Source: CAZOZZ01 sp965247425 (GTDB lineage: Bacteria; Acidobacteriota; Terriglobia; 20CM-2-55-15). Taken from it: a stretch of DNA of 64,000 nt. Below are positions 34,395 to 41,659 of this stretch, piece by piece. The stretch covers positions 4,092,001 to 4,156,000 of the forward strand of contig OZ252023.1 in the NCBI GenBank assembly GCA_965247425.1. Direction: 5' to 3'. Within the stretch, counting starts at the first letter, position 1. Each line of letters begins with the position of its first letter. The position numbers and the translations under genes are program-made. Below the pieces are notes generated by a model that saw nothing but the letters and a program-made list of their open reading frames with translations, did not search any database and had not been told where the DNA came from.

Positions 34395-34597
34395 GCTTTC
34401 CGAGCCGCTTTCTTGGCCCGCCCCAGCTTATCCAGGGCCGCGTTGACGCGATTCTCGAAGTCGGGGGGCGGCTCGATGATTCCGTTTAGGTAGCGGCTGA
34501 ACTGCGACGGGTGGATGCCCGCCGCCCGCGCAACGGCCTCCCGCGTCAGCCCCGACAGCGCAACCCGGTCTCTGACTCGCTGCATTTCATGACCCAT
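34364..34597 (-). CDS. Cro/C1-type helix-turn-helix protein
   Basis: About 77 residues from the ATG at 34597 (ATG 34585 is possible). GLTREAVARAAGIHPSQFSR is a lambda-repressor-like HTH; the C-terminus is a basic helix. It is divergent from the LexA-type repressor at 34663 with a palindromic operator between, the arrangement of a Cro protein. No ribosome binding site is evident. Confidence 0.65.
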   Translation of the reverse strand: MGHEMQRVRDRVALSGLTREAVARAAGIHPSQFSRYLNGIIEPPPDFENRVNAALDKLGRAKKAARKAYEKALAEGT

Positions 34598-34622
34598 AGG
34601 CCATGTACTGTACATGACCTAT
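34596..34622. promoter_or_regulatory. 27-bp palindromic operator of the repressor/Cro switch
   Basis: ATAGG-C-CATGTAC-T-GTACATG-A-CCTAT is symmetric apart from the centre and the two unpaired spacer bases. An extra half-site-like word CATGACCCAT (34588-34597) repeats CATGACCTAT (34613-34622). It overlaps the start region of the Cro-like gene and lies 41 bases from the repressor start. Confidence 0.75.
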
Positions 34623-34662
34623 AAGTCATGTCGCAACAAGATTATTGCGCTACCCTCAGATT

Positions 34663-35358
34663 ATGTTGGGACGACGTCTTGCAGCCGCCCGCGAGCGAGC
34701 TGGTCTGAAGCAGGTGGATCTTGCCGTAGCCATCGGTGACGGGTACGACCAGTCGATGATCTCTCACGTCGAGGCCGGGCGAAAGCCGATACGGTTCGAG
34801 CGTGCGACGGTAGCTGCCCGCGAGTTGGGCGTCTCGCTCGACTACCTCGCGGGCCTAACCGACGACCCGACGCCCTCAGCCGAGCTTGCGGCAAGAGTTG
34901 GCGAACTCGCCGACGAAGCCGCCCTAGCCCTATCGCCCGAAATCCGTGAAGTTCCCGGCGCCCGCCCCATCCCTGTCCACCGGCTTGGGTCGGCGGCGGG
35001 CAGTGGCGCTCTGGATCTGGACGAAACGATCAAGGCCTACGCCTACTTCCGTCAAGACTGGCTCTCCAAGAAGGGCCTCATCCCGAACCGTTGCAACATC
35101 ATTAACGTCATGGGCGAGTCGATGGAGCCGACCCTGCCCGACGGTTGCGTGATCCTGCTGGACCGTAACCGGACGCGACGGCTACCAAGGCATATCTTCG
35201 TCGTGCGGACCGAGGCCGGCCTGATCGTCAAACGAGCGGGCAAGAACAAAGACGGCGGCTGGCAACTGGTCAGCGATCATCCATCGTGGAAGCCCGTGTC
35301 ATGGCCGGACACCGCAGAGGTCATCGGCGAAGTGAAGTGGATGGCTAGGGAATTGTGA
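34663..35358 (+). CDS. LexA/CI-type self-cleaving phage repressor
   Basis: 231 residues from the ATG at 34663. N-terminal HTH residues ~4-62 (GLKQVDLAVAIGDGYDQSMI). C-terminal S24 peptidase with catalytic S153 (NVMGESMEPTLPDG) and K190 (GLIVKRAG), and a cleavage site Ala112-Gly113 (GSAAGSGAL). RecA-stimulated self-cleavage would release the phage genes after DNA damage. It would bind the operator at 34596. A copy of its last ~100 bases occurs at 36551. Confidence 0.85.
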   Translation: MLGRRLAAARERAGLKQVDLAVAIGDGYDQSMISHVEAGRKPIRFERATVAARELGVSLDYLAGLTDDPTPSAELAARVGELADEAALALSPEIREVPGARPIPVHRLGSAAGSGALDLDETIKAYAYFRQDWLSKKGLIPNRCNIINVMGESMEPTLPDGCVILLDRNRTRRLPRHIFVVRTEAGLIVKRAGKNKDGGWQLVSDHPSWKPVSWPDTAEVIGEVKWMAREL

Positions 35359-35374
35359 GAGTCCCTACGTCTAG

Positions 35375-35770
35375 GTCGGGAGTCTGGGCGGAGTTCCGGG
35401 CGTCCGCAGGGCAGCGACCGGCAACACGCTGTTTTCGCTGGAAGTAGGAGGTTCACTGGTTGCCGAGGCGGTGGTCGAGTCAGCCGAAGAAATTGTGTCG
35501 GGTGGGACCGAAGCTCAATTCCTTGCCGATCACCGAGACGGAGCACGGTTCGGGATGGCGGTGGCGAACCCGTCAAATCAAGCGATCAACGTATCGGTTC
35601 GGGTGGCAGATTTGCAGGGACAACAGATTGGAAGTACTACGGTGAACGTCTTCGCGGACGCCGCCCAAGCGTTTTTTGTGGACGATCTTCTAACGATACC
35701 GACAGGACATACCGGACAGGTTTTCATAGGAGCTACGGGGTCGCTCTATGCCCTACTTATTACTTGGATT
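35375..35770 (+). pseudogene. Fragment of a secreted protein with FGVAxANP-type beta domain
   Basis: The open frame begins without a start codon. TLFSLEVGGSLVAEAV and DGARFGMAVANPSNQAINVS then TGHTGQVFIGATGSLYALLI resemble C-terminal beta-sandwich domains of large extracellular Acidobacteriota proteins, in which the same pattern recurs. After LITW the frame loses similarity and ends at 35869. The 5' part is absent, so this is a remnant, perhaps cut when the adjacent element arrived. Confidence 0.5.
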
Positions 35771-35865
35771 TCGTCAGTCCTGGATGTTTCAGGGAAACCT
35801 CCTTCGTACGGATGGCGAAAACAAACTCAGCCAATGAGACGGCTGACAAATTGGGAGAACAGAGA

Positions 35866-36468
35866 ATGAATATCAAGGCCGTCCACCGTAACCTCATGAT
35901 GTCGATCATTCTGACCTCGTGCGTGACAGCATTCGCACAAGACGGACTCGAACTGAATGTGTCGACCGTCCGTGGCACGGCGTTGGAGGAACGCGGCAAA
36001 CAACAACTACTCCGACTGGTTGAGGAATATGCTGTCGATCGTTGGATTTACACGCGTGACGTAGTCATCCAAACTCGTGGTCTGGTCCGGAGCCATCCGG
36101 TACTGAGCCTAAACACTCAATACATACAAGATGACCACGCGCAGCTGGCCGTCTTTCTTCATGAACAATTTCACTGGTTCCTAGTGGATAAAAGAGACTG
36201 GCGTGACGAAGCGATCGAGGAGCTTCGACTGCTGTATCCAGATGTTCCTGAATACTACGAGGGGGGAGCACGGACAGAGGAAAGCACGTATCTTCATCTC
36301 GTCGTCTGTTCACTGGAATTCGATGCAGTGCGCACACTACTAGGTGAGGACGAAGCCAGACGGGTCATTAGCGACAAGACCGTCTATCGCTGGATCTACA
36401 GGACCATTCTGGAAGATTATGACCGCCTTCACGATGTAATGGCGAAGCACGGTGTACTGTTGCCATAA
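35866..36468 (+). CDS. Secreted protein with HExxH metallopeptidase-like motif
   Basis: 200 residues. Signal peptide (NLMMSIILTSCVTAFAQ), then a helical domain with AVFLHEQFHWFLVDKRDW: H99-E100-x-x-H103 is a zinc-metallopeptidase motif, and E138/E139 (ARTEESTYLHLVV) or E151 may be the third ligand, as in gluzincins. ATG at 35866 with GGGAG eight bases upstream. It stands between gene fragments and an insertion sequence, so is probably cargo. Activity is inferred from the motif only. Confidence 0.55.
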   Translation: MNIKAVHRNLMMSIILTSCVTAFAQDGLELNVSTVRGTALEERGKQQLLRLVEEYAVDRWIYTRDVVIQTRGLVRSHPVLSLNTQYIQDDHAQLAVFLHEQFHWFLVDKRDWRDEAIEELRLLYPDVPEYYEGGARTEESTYLHLVVCSLEFDAVRTLLGEDEARRVISDKTVYRWIYRTILEDYDRLHDVMAKHGVLLP

Positions 36469-36550
36469 GGACGGGCAAGCATCAACGGCGGCGAATGCGC
36501 TTCGGTAGCGAGGGTCGCTGTTGAGCTCAAAGAGAAGAAACAAACGTAAC

Positions 36551-36650
36551 CGCTGGCCACTCGTCAGCGATCACCCATCGTGGAAGCCGCTGCGCTGGCC
36601 GGACGGAGCGGAAGTCATCGGTGAGGAAGTGGATGGCTAGGGAGTTGTGA
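36551..36650 (+). pseudogene. Duplicated 3' end of a CI-type repressor gene
   Basis: The sequence encoding PLVSDHPSWKP and WPDGAEVIGE repeats, with scattered changes and an indel, the 3' end of the repressor gene at 35258-35358, including the bases after its stop. The rest of the gene is missing. Confidence 0.65.
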
Positions 36651-36809
36651 GGGCCCAGCCATTTCGGAAGAGCAGCTCGGTCGAAGTTGAATGAGGCCCG
36701 GCCAGCGGGCATTTGAGTCGAATTCAAACCCATTGTTAAGGAAGTTCTATTTTCGCATTGTTGAAATCGATATGGTGTCGGCGGTATCTTGTGGTATATA
36801 TACCGTCAG

Positions 36810-37196
36810 ATGAAGAAGAAAAAGATATGGCTTGAGTTGAATCAGGTAAAGGGAGCGGTTGCGTCGCGACTGCGACGGCGGAAGTACAGCCTGATCGAGC
36901 GCCATGAGATACCCGACGGTTTGCTGCCTGGCTCGGTGTCGATTAGTTACACCCGGTGCGGTAAGCCGACGTGCCGGTGTGTGTCGGGTGAAGGGCACCC
37001 ATCCTGGTCCTGGACATTCATGATGGACGGGAAGAAGCATGTCGAACACGTTCCAGCTGCCATGGTTGAGGAGATTCAAAAGCGTGTCGGAGCGGGACGG
37101 GAGTTTCAGGATGCGATCCGGGAGGTGCTGACAGCGAACGCGAAGTTGTTGGTGCTGGAGCGCCAGCAACAACGTGAGAAGCGGAAGCGCCGGTGA
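36810..37196 (+). CDS. DUF6788-type IS accessory protein
   Basis: 128 residues. Basic N-terminus (MKKKKIWLELNQVKGAVASR), then SISYTRCGKPTCRCVSGEGH, the cysteine motif of DUF6788 proteins found beside transposases, then a helical, Arg/Lys-rich C-terminus. Probably DNA binding. ATG at 36810 is preferred over the ATG at 36789. GTGA overlap with the transposase gene implies coupling. Confidence 0.65.
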   Translation: MKKKKIWLELNQVKGAVASRLRRRKYSLIERHEIPDGLLPGSVSISYTRCGKPTCRCVSGEGHPSWSWTFMMDGKKHVEHVPAAMVEEIQKRVGAGREFQDAIREVLTANAKLLVLERQQQREKRKRR

Positions 37197-38386
37197 AAGG
37201 TCCGTCGGCACGAGGGATACGACGGTACGCGCGAAAGTGTTTGCGGCTGAAGGGGTATTTGAATCACCCCGGAGATGGGCGGGTGCGACCGCAGATCGGA
37301 AGTGGGCATCTGATCTGGTCTCTGGTGATCGGGTATCTGCTGCGGGAATCGAGCTTCCTGGCCATCGAGTCGCTCGCACGATCCTCGGCGTGTCGGGCCT
37401 TGGGAATCGGACGCCGCTTTAGCGACGACACGCTGGGCTATTTTACCGAGAAGCTGAATCCGGAATTCACGCGCGGCGCGTTGACCACAGCCATCAAGCA
37501 GGCCAAGCGCAATAAAGCGTTCGACGATTGCCGATTCATCGGCCTGGCGCTGGACGGGACAACCGTGGGGCGTGTCGGTGAGGCCGGGTGTCAGTGGTGT
37601 CGACCCCATCGCAACGCCGAGGGGGAGGTGACCACCTACTTACACCACGTCGTGATGGCCACCATCGTGGGCACCGGGTTCACTTTACCGGTCGATGTGG
37701 AACCCTACGGTAGTGGGGATAGCGAATGGTCGGGGGGGCAACGACTGCTTCGTCGGGTGGTGGGGCAGTTGGGGCCGCGTTTTGCCGATTATGTTGTTGT
37801 CGATGGGGGCTATGCGTCGGCTCCGTTCCTGCACTTGGCCGACGAGTTGGGATTGAAGACCATCGTCCGTCTCAAAGCCAATCTTCCGAGCTTGTTCAAC
37901 GCCGCCAAAAGCCGGTTTGCTTGTCAGCCGCCGTCCCGGGTTTTCAAGGATGGAGCCGATCGGGTGGAAATCTGGGATGCAGACGACTTCGATCCCTGGG
38001 GCCGATTGAACTGGCCGACCGTGCGCGTGATCCGCTACCGGCAAGAGAAACCCGATGGATCGGTGGTCGAAGCCTACTGGCTGACCAATTTCTCGATGAA
38101 CCAAGTGGGAGCGCCCACTTTATTTCGCATGGCCAAGAGTCGTTGGGAAGTCGAAAACCAAGGTTTCAACGATGCCAAGAACCGTTATGGGATGGCCCAT
38201 ATCCCCCATCACCACGCCAACAGCTTGCTTCTCCACTGGCTCCTCATAAGCCTGGCTCTCACGATCGAACGTCTGTATCGATTGCGTCATTTGCATCGCG
38301 GGCGCCATCGCCCGCATACCTCCATCGAGCTTCTTCGTTTGCTTCGCCTCGCTCTGTCTGCCCCAACCCCAGCCGACTCCAGCTGA
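37193..38386 (+). CDS. DDE transposase (IS4-like fold)
   Basis: 397 residues. Catalytic acids: D121 (GLALDGTTVGR), D204 (VVVDGGYAS) and E321 of RWEVENQGFNDAKN, the IS4-type YREK-like region. The N-terminal helical domain carries DNA-binding basic residues. The GTG start overlaps the previous stop. Full length with all three acids, so it may be active. Confidence 0.8.
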   Translation: MKGPSARGIRRYARKCLRLKGYLNHPGDGRVRPQIGSGHLIWSLVIGYLLRESSFLAIESLARSSACRALGIGRRFSDDTLGYFTEKLNPEFTRGALTTAIKQAKRNKAFDDCRFIGLALDGTTVGRVGEAGCQWCRPHRNAEGEVTTYLHHVVMATIVGTGFTLPVDVEPYGSGDSEWSGGQRLLRRVVGQLGPRFADYVVVDGGYASAPFLHLADELGLKTIVRLKANLPSLFNAAKSRFACQPPSRVFKDGADRVEIWDADDFDPWGRLNWPTVRVIRYRQEKPDGSVVEAYWLTNFSMNQVGAPTLFRMAKSRWEVENQGFNDAKNRYGMAHIPHHHANSLLLHWLLISLALTIERLYRLRHLHRGRHRPHTSIELLRLLRLALSAPTPADSS

Positions 38387-38389
38387 ACT

Positions 38390-38847
38390 GACTCGTTTCC
38401 CTGGTCTCCACGCGCCTGCCTGACCCCAATCACCGGGCTGGACCCGCTACGGATACCTGTCTCTCGAAAATACCCCTCACTTCAAATTCCTCTCCCTCCT
38501 CGACCTTTTCCCTTCCAGAGCCCCTTCCAGACACTCCGTCCTCCCTGACTTCCGAAATGGCTGCCATGCCTGCGCTATCATTGACCCCAATCCGTTCCTC
38601 CGATAACATTTACGCAGCTTTCCTGAGGCGAAGCCCTATGCTCAGCACGCCTCTCGGAACACGCAGGAAGCGTCATGGTTCTACTTGATCACCCGACGAC
38701 TCGACTGATCCGGTCGGCATTCAGGTCCCGTCCCTTCGTCAACTACCGGCGGGGCGGACATCTCCAAGCCTGTACGGGCGTGCGTACTTCATCTGTCGGA
38801 AAAGTCAGTTCCCCGTGTTCCATGGAAGGCGACTTAAAGGGGACGTT
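38390..38847. other. Intergenic region after the insertion sequence
   Basis: About 450 bases with no supported gene, RNA or long repeat. It is pyrimidine-rich between 38460 and 38530. It ends at the GTG start of the kinase gene with AAAGGGG at 38836-38842. Confidence 0.5.
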
Positions 38848-39438
38848 GTGACCAGGCGAAAAGGCAAGTTCAAGCTATTCGTGCGGAACGTCGTCACCGG
38901 CGGGATGTTTGACAGGTATGACATCGAAACGACCCGCAGGATCATCATGCTGAACGTCCTGATCATTACCGGCGTCTTGTTCCTCGTCGCCTATTCCATA
39001 GAATATCTTTACATTGCCGCCTACCGGATGGCCGTCCTGGACCTGGGTGCGGCGACGATTCTAACTTTGACCGCTATCCATGTTCGAAGGACGCAGACTT
39101 ACATCTTTGCCAGCAACGCAGCTATTGCGACGATGGGGATACTGTTTCTTTATTTGACGATTGTCGGAGGATTCAACAACACCGGCTATCTCTGGGCCTT
39201 TCTCTTTCCACTGCTTTCGGTCATCCACTTCGGGTTGAAACAAGGGACGGTTGCGATATCTCTGTTTCTCGGTATTCTCATTTTTTTCTTCGCTTCGGAC
39301 TATCCGGTGGCTGCAAGCAACTATTCCATGGATTTCAAGACCCGGTTTATCAGTTCTCTCATCGCCATGAGCATTTTCGCGTACGTCCACGAATACATTC
39401 GGATTGCCGTTTCTAAAGGAAATCGTGAGGCAGAATGA
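38848..39438 (+). CDS. Hybrid sensor kinase, membrane sensor half (frameshift at 3' end)
   Basis: About 196 residues from the GTG at 38848 (AAAGGGG five bases upstream). Six or so membrane helices (IIMLNVLIITGVLFLVAYSI, AAIATMGILFLYLTIVGGF, VAISLFLGILIFFFA) resemble a multi-pass sensor domain. The frame stops at 39438, while the next frame continues from 39404 with a kinase core. Dropping one G at 39418-39419 joins VSK to EIVRQNEELSRTQRL and gives a normal single kinase. Ligand unknown. Confidence 0.6.
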   Translation: MTRRKGKFKLFVRNVVTGGMFDRYDIETTRRIIMLNVLIITGVLFLVAYSIEYLYIAAYRMAVLDLGAATILTLTAIHVRRTQTYIFASNAAIATMGILFLYLTIVGGFNNTGYLWAFLFPLLSVIHFGLKQGTVAISLFLGILIFFFASDYPVAASNYSMDFKTRFISSLIAMSIFAYVHEYIRIAVSKGNREAE

Positions 39439-40579
39439 GGAACTCAGCAGAACCCAGAGACTCGAGTCCCTGGGCTTTCTTGCCGGCGGCATCGCTCACG
39501 ATTTCAACAACATTCTTACGGGCGTGATCGGTAATCTCGGACTGCTCGAGATCTCCATGAATGAGAACAGTCCGAATCTTAAACTAGTGACGGCCGCCAA
39601 GAAATCCGCGGAAAAATCAAAGGATCTGACCCAGCAACTGATGACTTTTTCGAGAGGCGGCGCCCCGACCAAGGAAACAACTTCGATCGAATCGCTGTTG
39701 AGAGAGACGACCGAGTTGTCACTACGAGGATCGAAGATTCGGGCGGACTATGATTTCGAGGAAGGACTCTTACCTGCGGACATTGATAAGGGTCAGATGG
39801 CTCAGGTTGTACAGAATCTGGTGATCAATGCACATCATGCCATGCCGGATGGTGGCGTCCTGAGGATGTCTGCGGTGAATGCGGAAGTGTCGGTCGATGA
39901 CGATTCGATGGACGCCGGGTCCTACATCAAAGTTTCAGTGGAGGACACTGGCGTCGGAATACCCGAGGACGTGGTTCAAAATGTTTTTGACGTCTACTTC
40001 ACCACAAAAGAGTCCGGACAGGGATTGGGGTTGGCGATCGCCTATTCGATCGTCTCAAAGCACGACGGATATTTGAGCGTTAGCTCCAGGATAGGTGTGG
40101 GCACAAAATTTGACATCTTCCTTCCTGCGTCGGCGAAACGATCCGTTCCGGTCGACCTCCCGAAAAAGGTACTGGAGAGAGGAACGGGAAAGATTTTGCT
40201 CATGGATGACGACGAAATCATTCAGAGCACCGTCGGTCGCATGCTGGAGAGTCTCGGATATGAAGTGCGCGGCGTCTTTGACGGTGTCGAAGCCATCACT
40301 GCCTACAATGTCTCACTCGAGGCCGGCGCGCCCTACGATGTCGTCATCATGGACTTGACCGTGCCGGGAAGTATGGGCGGCAAAGAAGCCGTTTCCCGGT
40401 TGCGAAGACTTCATGCCGAGGCGCGCGTCATCGTTTCAAGCGGCTATTCCAACGACCCCGTCATGGCCCACTACAAAGACTACGGATTCGACGCCAAAGT
40501 AGAGAAGCCGGTCGACCTCGGAGAACTCTCCGCGACCCTCCGCACCCTCCTGCCTTCTAATTCGGGGACGGAGGCGTAA
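39404..40579 (+). CDS. Hybrid sensor kinase, histidine kinase plus receiver half
   Basis: Coiled linker, HisKA with H-box GGIAHDFNNILTGVIGN, HATPase with NLVINAHHAMPDGG, DTGVGIPEDV and GQGLGLAIAYSIVSKH, and a C-terminal receiver domain (residues ~275-385) with acidic pocket LMDDDEI, phospho-Asp in VVIMDLTVPGSMGG and the conserved Lys in AKVEKPVDL. The receiver is C-terminal, as in hybrid kinases. If it is a separate gene, a GTG at 39425 with AAAGGA four bases upstream is the best start; a frameshift from the sensor half is likelier. Confidence 0.75.
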   Translation: MPFLKEIVRQNEELSRTQRLESLGFLAGGIAHDFNNILTGVIGNLGLLEISMNENSPNLKLVTAAKKSAEKSKDLTQQLMTFSRGGAPTKETTSIESLLRETTELSLRGSKIRADYDFEEGLLPADIDKGQMAQVVQNLVINAHHAMPDGGVLRMSAVNAEVSVDDDSMDAGSYIKVSVEDTGVGIPEDVVQNVFDVYFTTKESGQGLGLAIAYSIVSKHDGYLSVSSRIGVGTKFDIFLPASAKRSVPVDLPKKVLERGTGKILLMDDDEIIQSTVGRMLESLGYEVRGVFDGVEAITAYNVSLEAGAPYDVVIMDLTVPGSMGGKEAVSRLRRLHAEARVIVSSGYSNDPVMAHYKDYGFDAKVEKPVDLGELSATLRTLLPSNSGTEA

Positions 40580-40635
40580 CTCCTCGAGTAACCCTTGCGT
40601 TATGGGTACTTAGTTATTACCCCTCCGTCCCCGAA
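40561..40635. repeat. 14-bp perfect inverted repeat at convergent junction
   Basis: TTCGGGGACGGAGG (40561-40574) and CCTCCGTCCCCGAA (40622-40635) enclose 47 bases that contain further pairing (GTAACCC/GGGTAC). It overlaps the kinase stop codon. A terminator or large stem for both transcripts. Confidence 0.7.
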
Positions 40636-40711
40636 TGATCAGGGTTCCAGGGAGGCGGTGTACGCGCCGATCGACACCAGGTCTTCCAGGGTCAGGTCGG
40701 CCACGACCTCC

Positions 40712-41641
40712 TTACATCAGTTCGGACCACAATCCTTTTCTCGTGCCCGTTTGGAAGTCGTACAACTGGCGGACGCTGTAACTGGGCGACCGACCGGCGA
40801 GTCCTGGCACGGGACCGAGACCCTTCAGGTCCGGGCCGTGGCAAGTACCGCACTGGATCGTCTTGCCACCGCCGGTGGTGGCCAACACCTTGCCTCTCTG
40901 AATGCTGCCGGGTGGTACGTAGGCGACGAATCCGGAAGCCTCGTCACGAAGCCCGGTTCTTTCCAGGTCTTCCGGCAATTCGACGATGCGTTGGCCGATA
41001 GCCTCCATGGCACCGTCCTCCGACGGCACGAACATGGCCCCGGAGACATATGGTTTCGGCACCGTGTCGGATTCGACCACCCGGATCCATGGTTTGAATT
41101 CAAAGCTGGAAAAGTATTCGGCGGCGGCCCGCACCTCCGCGTCGTTTGCGCTTTCTCCAATGGCGAGCATCGCCCTCGGCGGTCCCATTCTCGGCTCCGC
41201 ACTGTTTCGAAGTCCGTTCTTGTAATCGGCCATCTGCTGGATGATATAGGCGGCGGGAAGTCCAGCCAGACCGGCGTTCTCGGGCCGACCCTGCCCGTTG
41301 GTCAGATGGCAATATCCGCACGCACGTACTTCGGGTGCTCGGCCATGGGCGACGATCTCAGGCATCGGCGGGTGGCCATCCGGGTGCCAGTCGGGCGGGT
41401 TGAACAGGTCCCTGGTTTCGCTCAGCGTGAGTGCCACACTGCTTCCGGGGACGCGTCGCGGAACGCCATCGTCCGGCTCACGAAGAGGGCGCGGGACGTC
41501 CGGCGATCTGACGGGATATGCCCAGGGTGGCGGGGAGGGTCCCACTGCCGGCGTTGGATTGGACTGTTCGGTCGCCGCGAGGACTCCGAGGGAAACAGCG
41601 GAAACCACAGCAAACGTCAGGACGCGCTGGAGATTCGTCAT
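40712..41641 (-). CDS. Dihaem cytochrome c, with frameshifted C-terminus
   Basis: 309 residues as read. Signal peptide, then two haem motifs: C108GYC111H112 and C264GTC267H268 in two class I cytochrome domains, the second with PVPGLAGRSPSYSVRQLYDF. Periplasmic electron carrier. The frame ends abruptly at GLWSELM; removing one base at 40714 continues as KEVVADLTLEDLVSIGAY and ends at 40639, exactly the C-terminus expected of this family. The intact gene would therefore span 40639-41641. Confidence 0.8.
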   Translation of the reverse strand: MTNLQRVLTFAVVSAVSLGVLAATEQSNPTPAVGPSPPPWAYPVRSPDVPRPLREPDDGVPRRVPGSSVALTLSETRDLFNPPDWHPDGHPPMPEIVAHGRAPEVRACGYCHLTNGQGRPENAGLAGLPAAYIIQQMADYKNGLRNSAEPRMGPPRAMLAIGESANDAEVRAAAEYFSSFEFKPWIRVVESDTVPKPYVSGAMFVPSEDGAMEAIGQRIVELPEDLERTGLRDEASGFVAYVPPGSIQRGKVLATTGGGKTIQCGTCHGPDLKGLGPVPGLAGRSPSYSVRQLYDFQTGTRKGLWSELM

Positions 41642-41659
41642 TTGGTTGGCTCCTTATTA

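Larger units (their letters stand above)
30867..35358. mobile_element. Phage-like integrated module beside tRNA-Arg, without integrase
   Basis: A run of minus-strand genes (excisionase-like HTH, small zinc protein, DUF669-like, AAA ATPase, RecB-like nuclease, small frameshifted gene, Cro-like) and a divergent LexA-type repressor reproduces a phage early region around a lysis-lysogeny switch. No integrase, structural, lysis or packaging gene is present. I could not find a copy of the tRNA 3' end at the distal side, so the boundaries are approximate; the module is probably a remnant or satellite. Confidence 0.65.
36790..38390 (+). mobile_element. Two-gene insertion sequence (DUF6788 protein plus DDE transposase)
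   Basis: Comprises the genes at 36810 and 37193. A perfect 12-bp palindrome GGTATATATACC (36793-36804) lies just before the first gene and may be promoter or operator. Clear terminal inverted repeats were not found: 36734-36757 and 38466-38489 share only TATTTTCG and scattered bases. Both ends are approximate. Confidence 0.6.

Noticed and set aside
36731..38489. TATTTTCG-containing inverted pair as IS termini
   Set aside because: Only about 16 of 25 positions match and the best match is at the inner side, which does not fit transposon ends.
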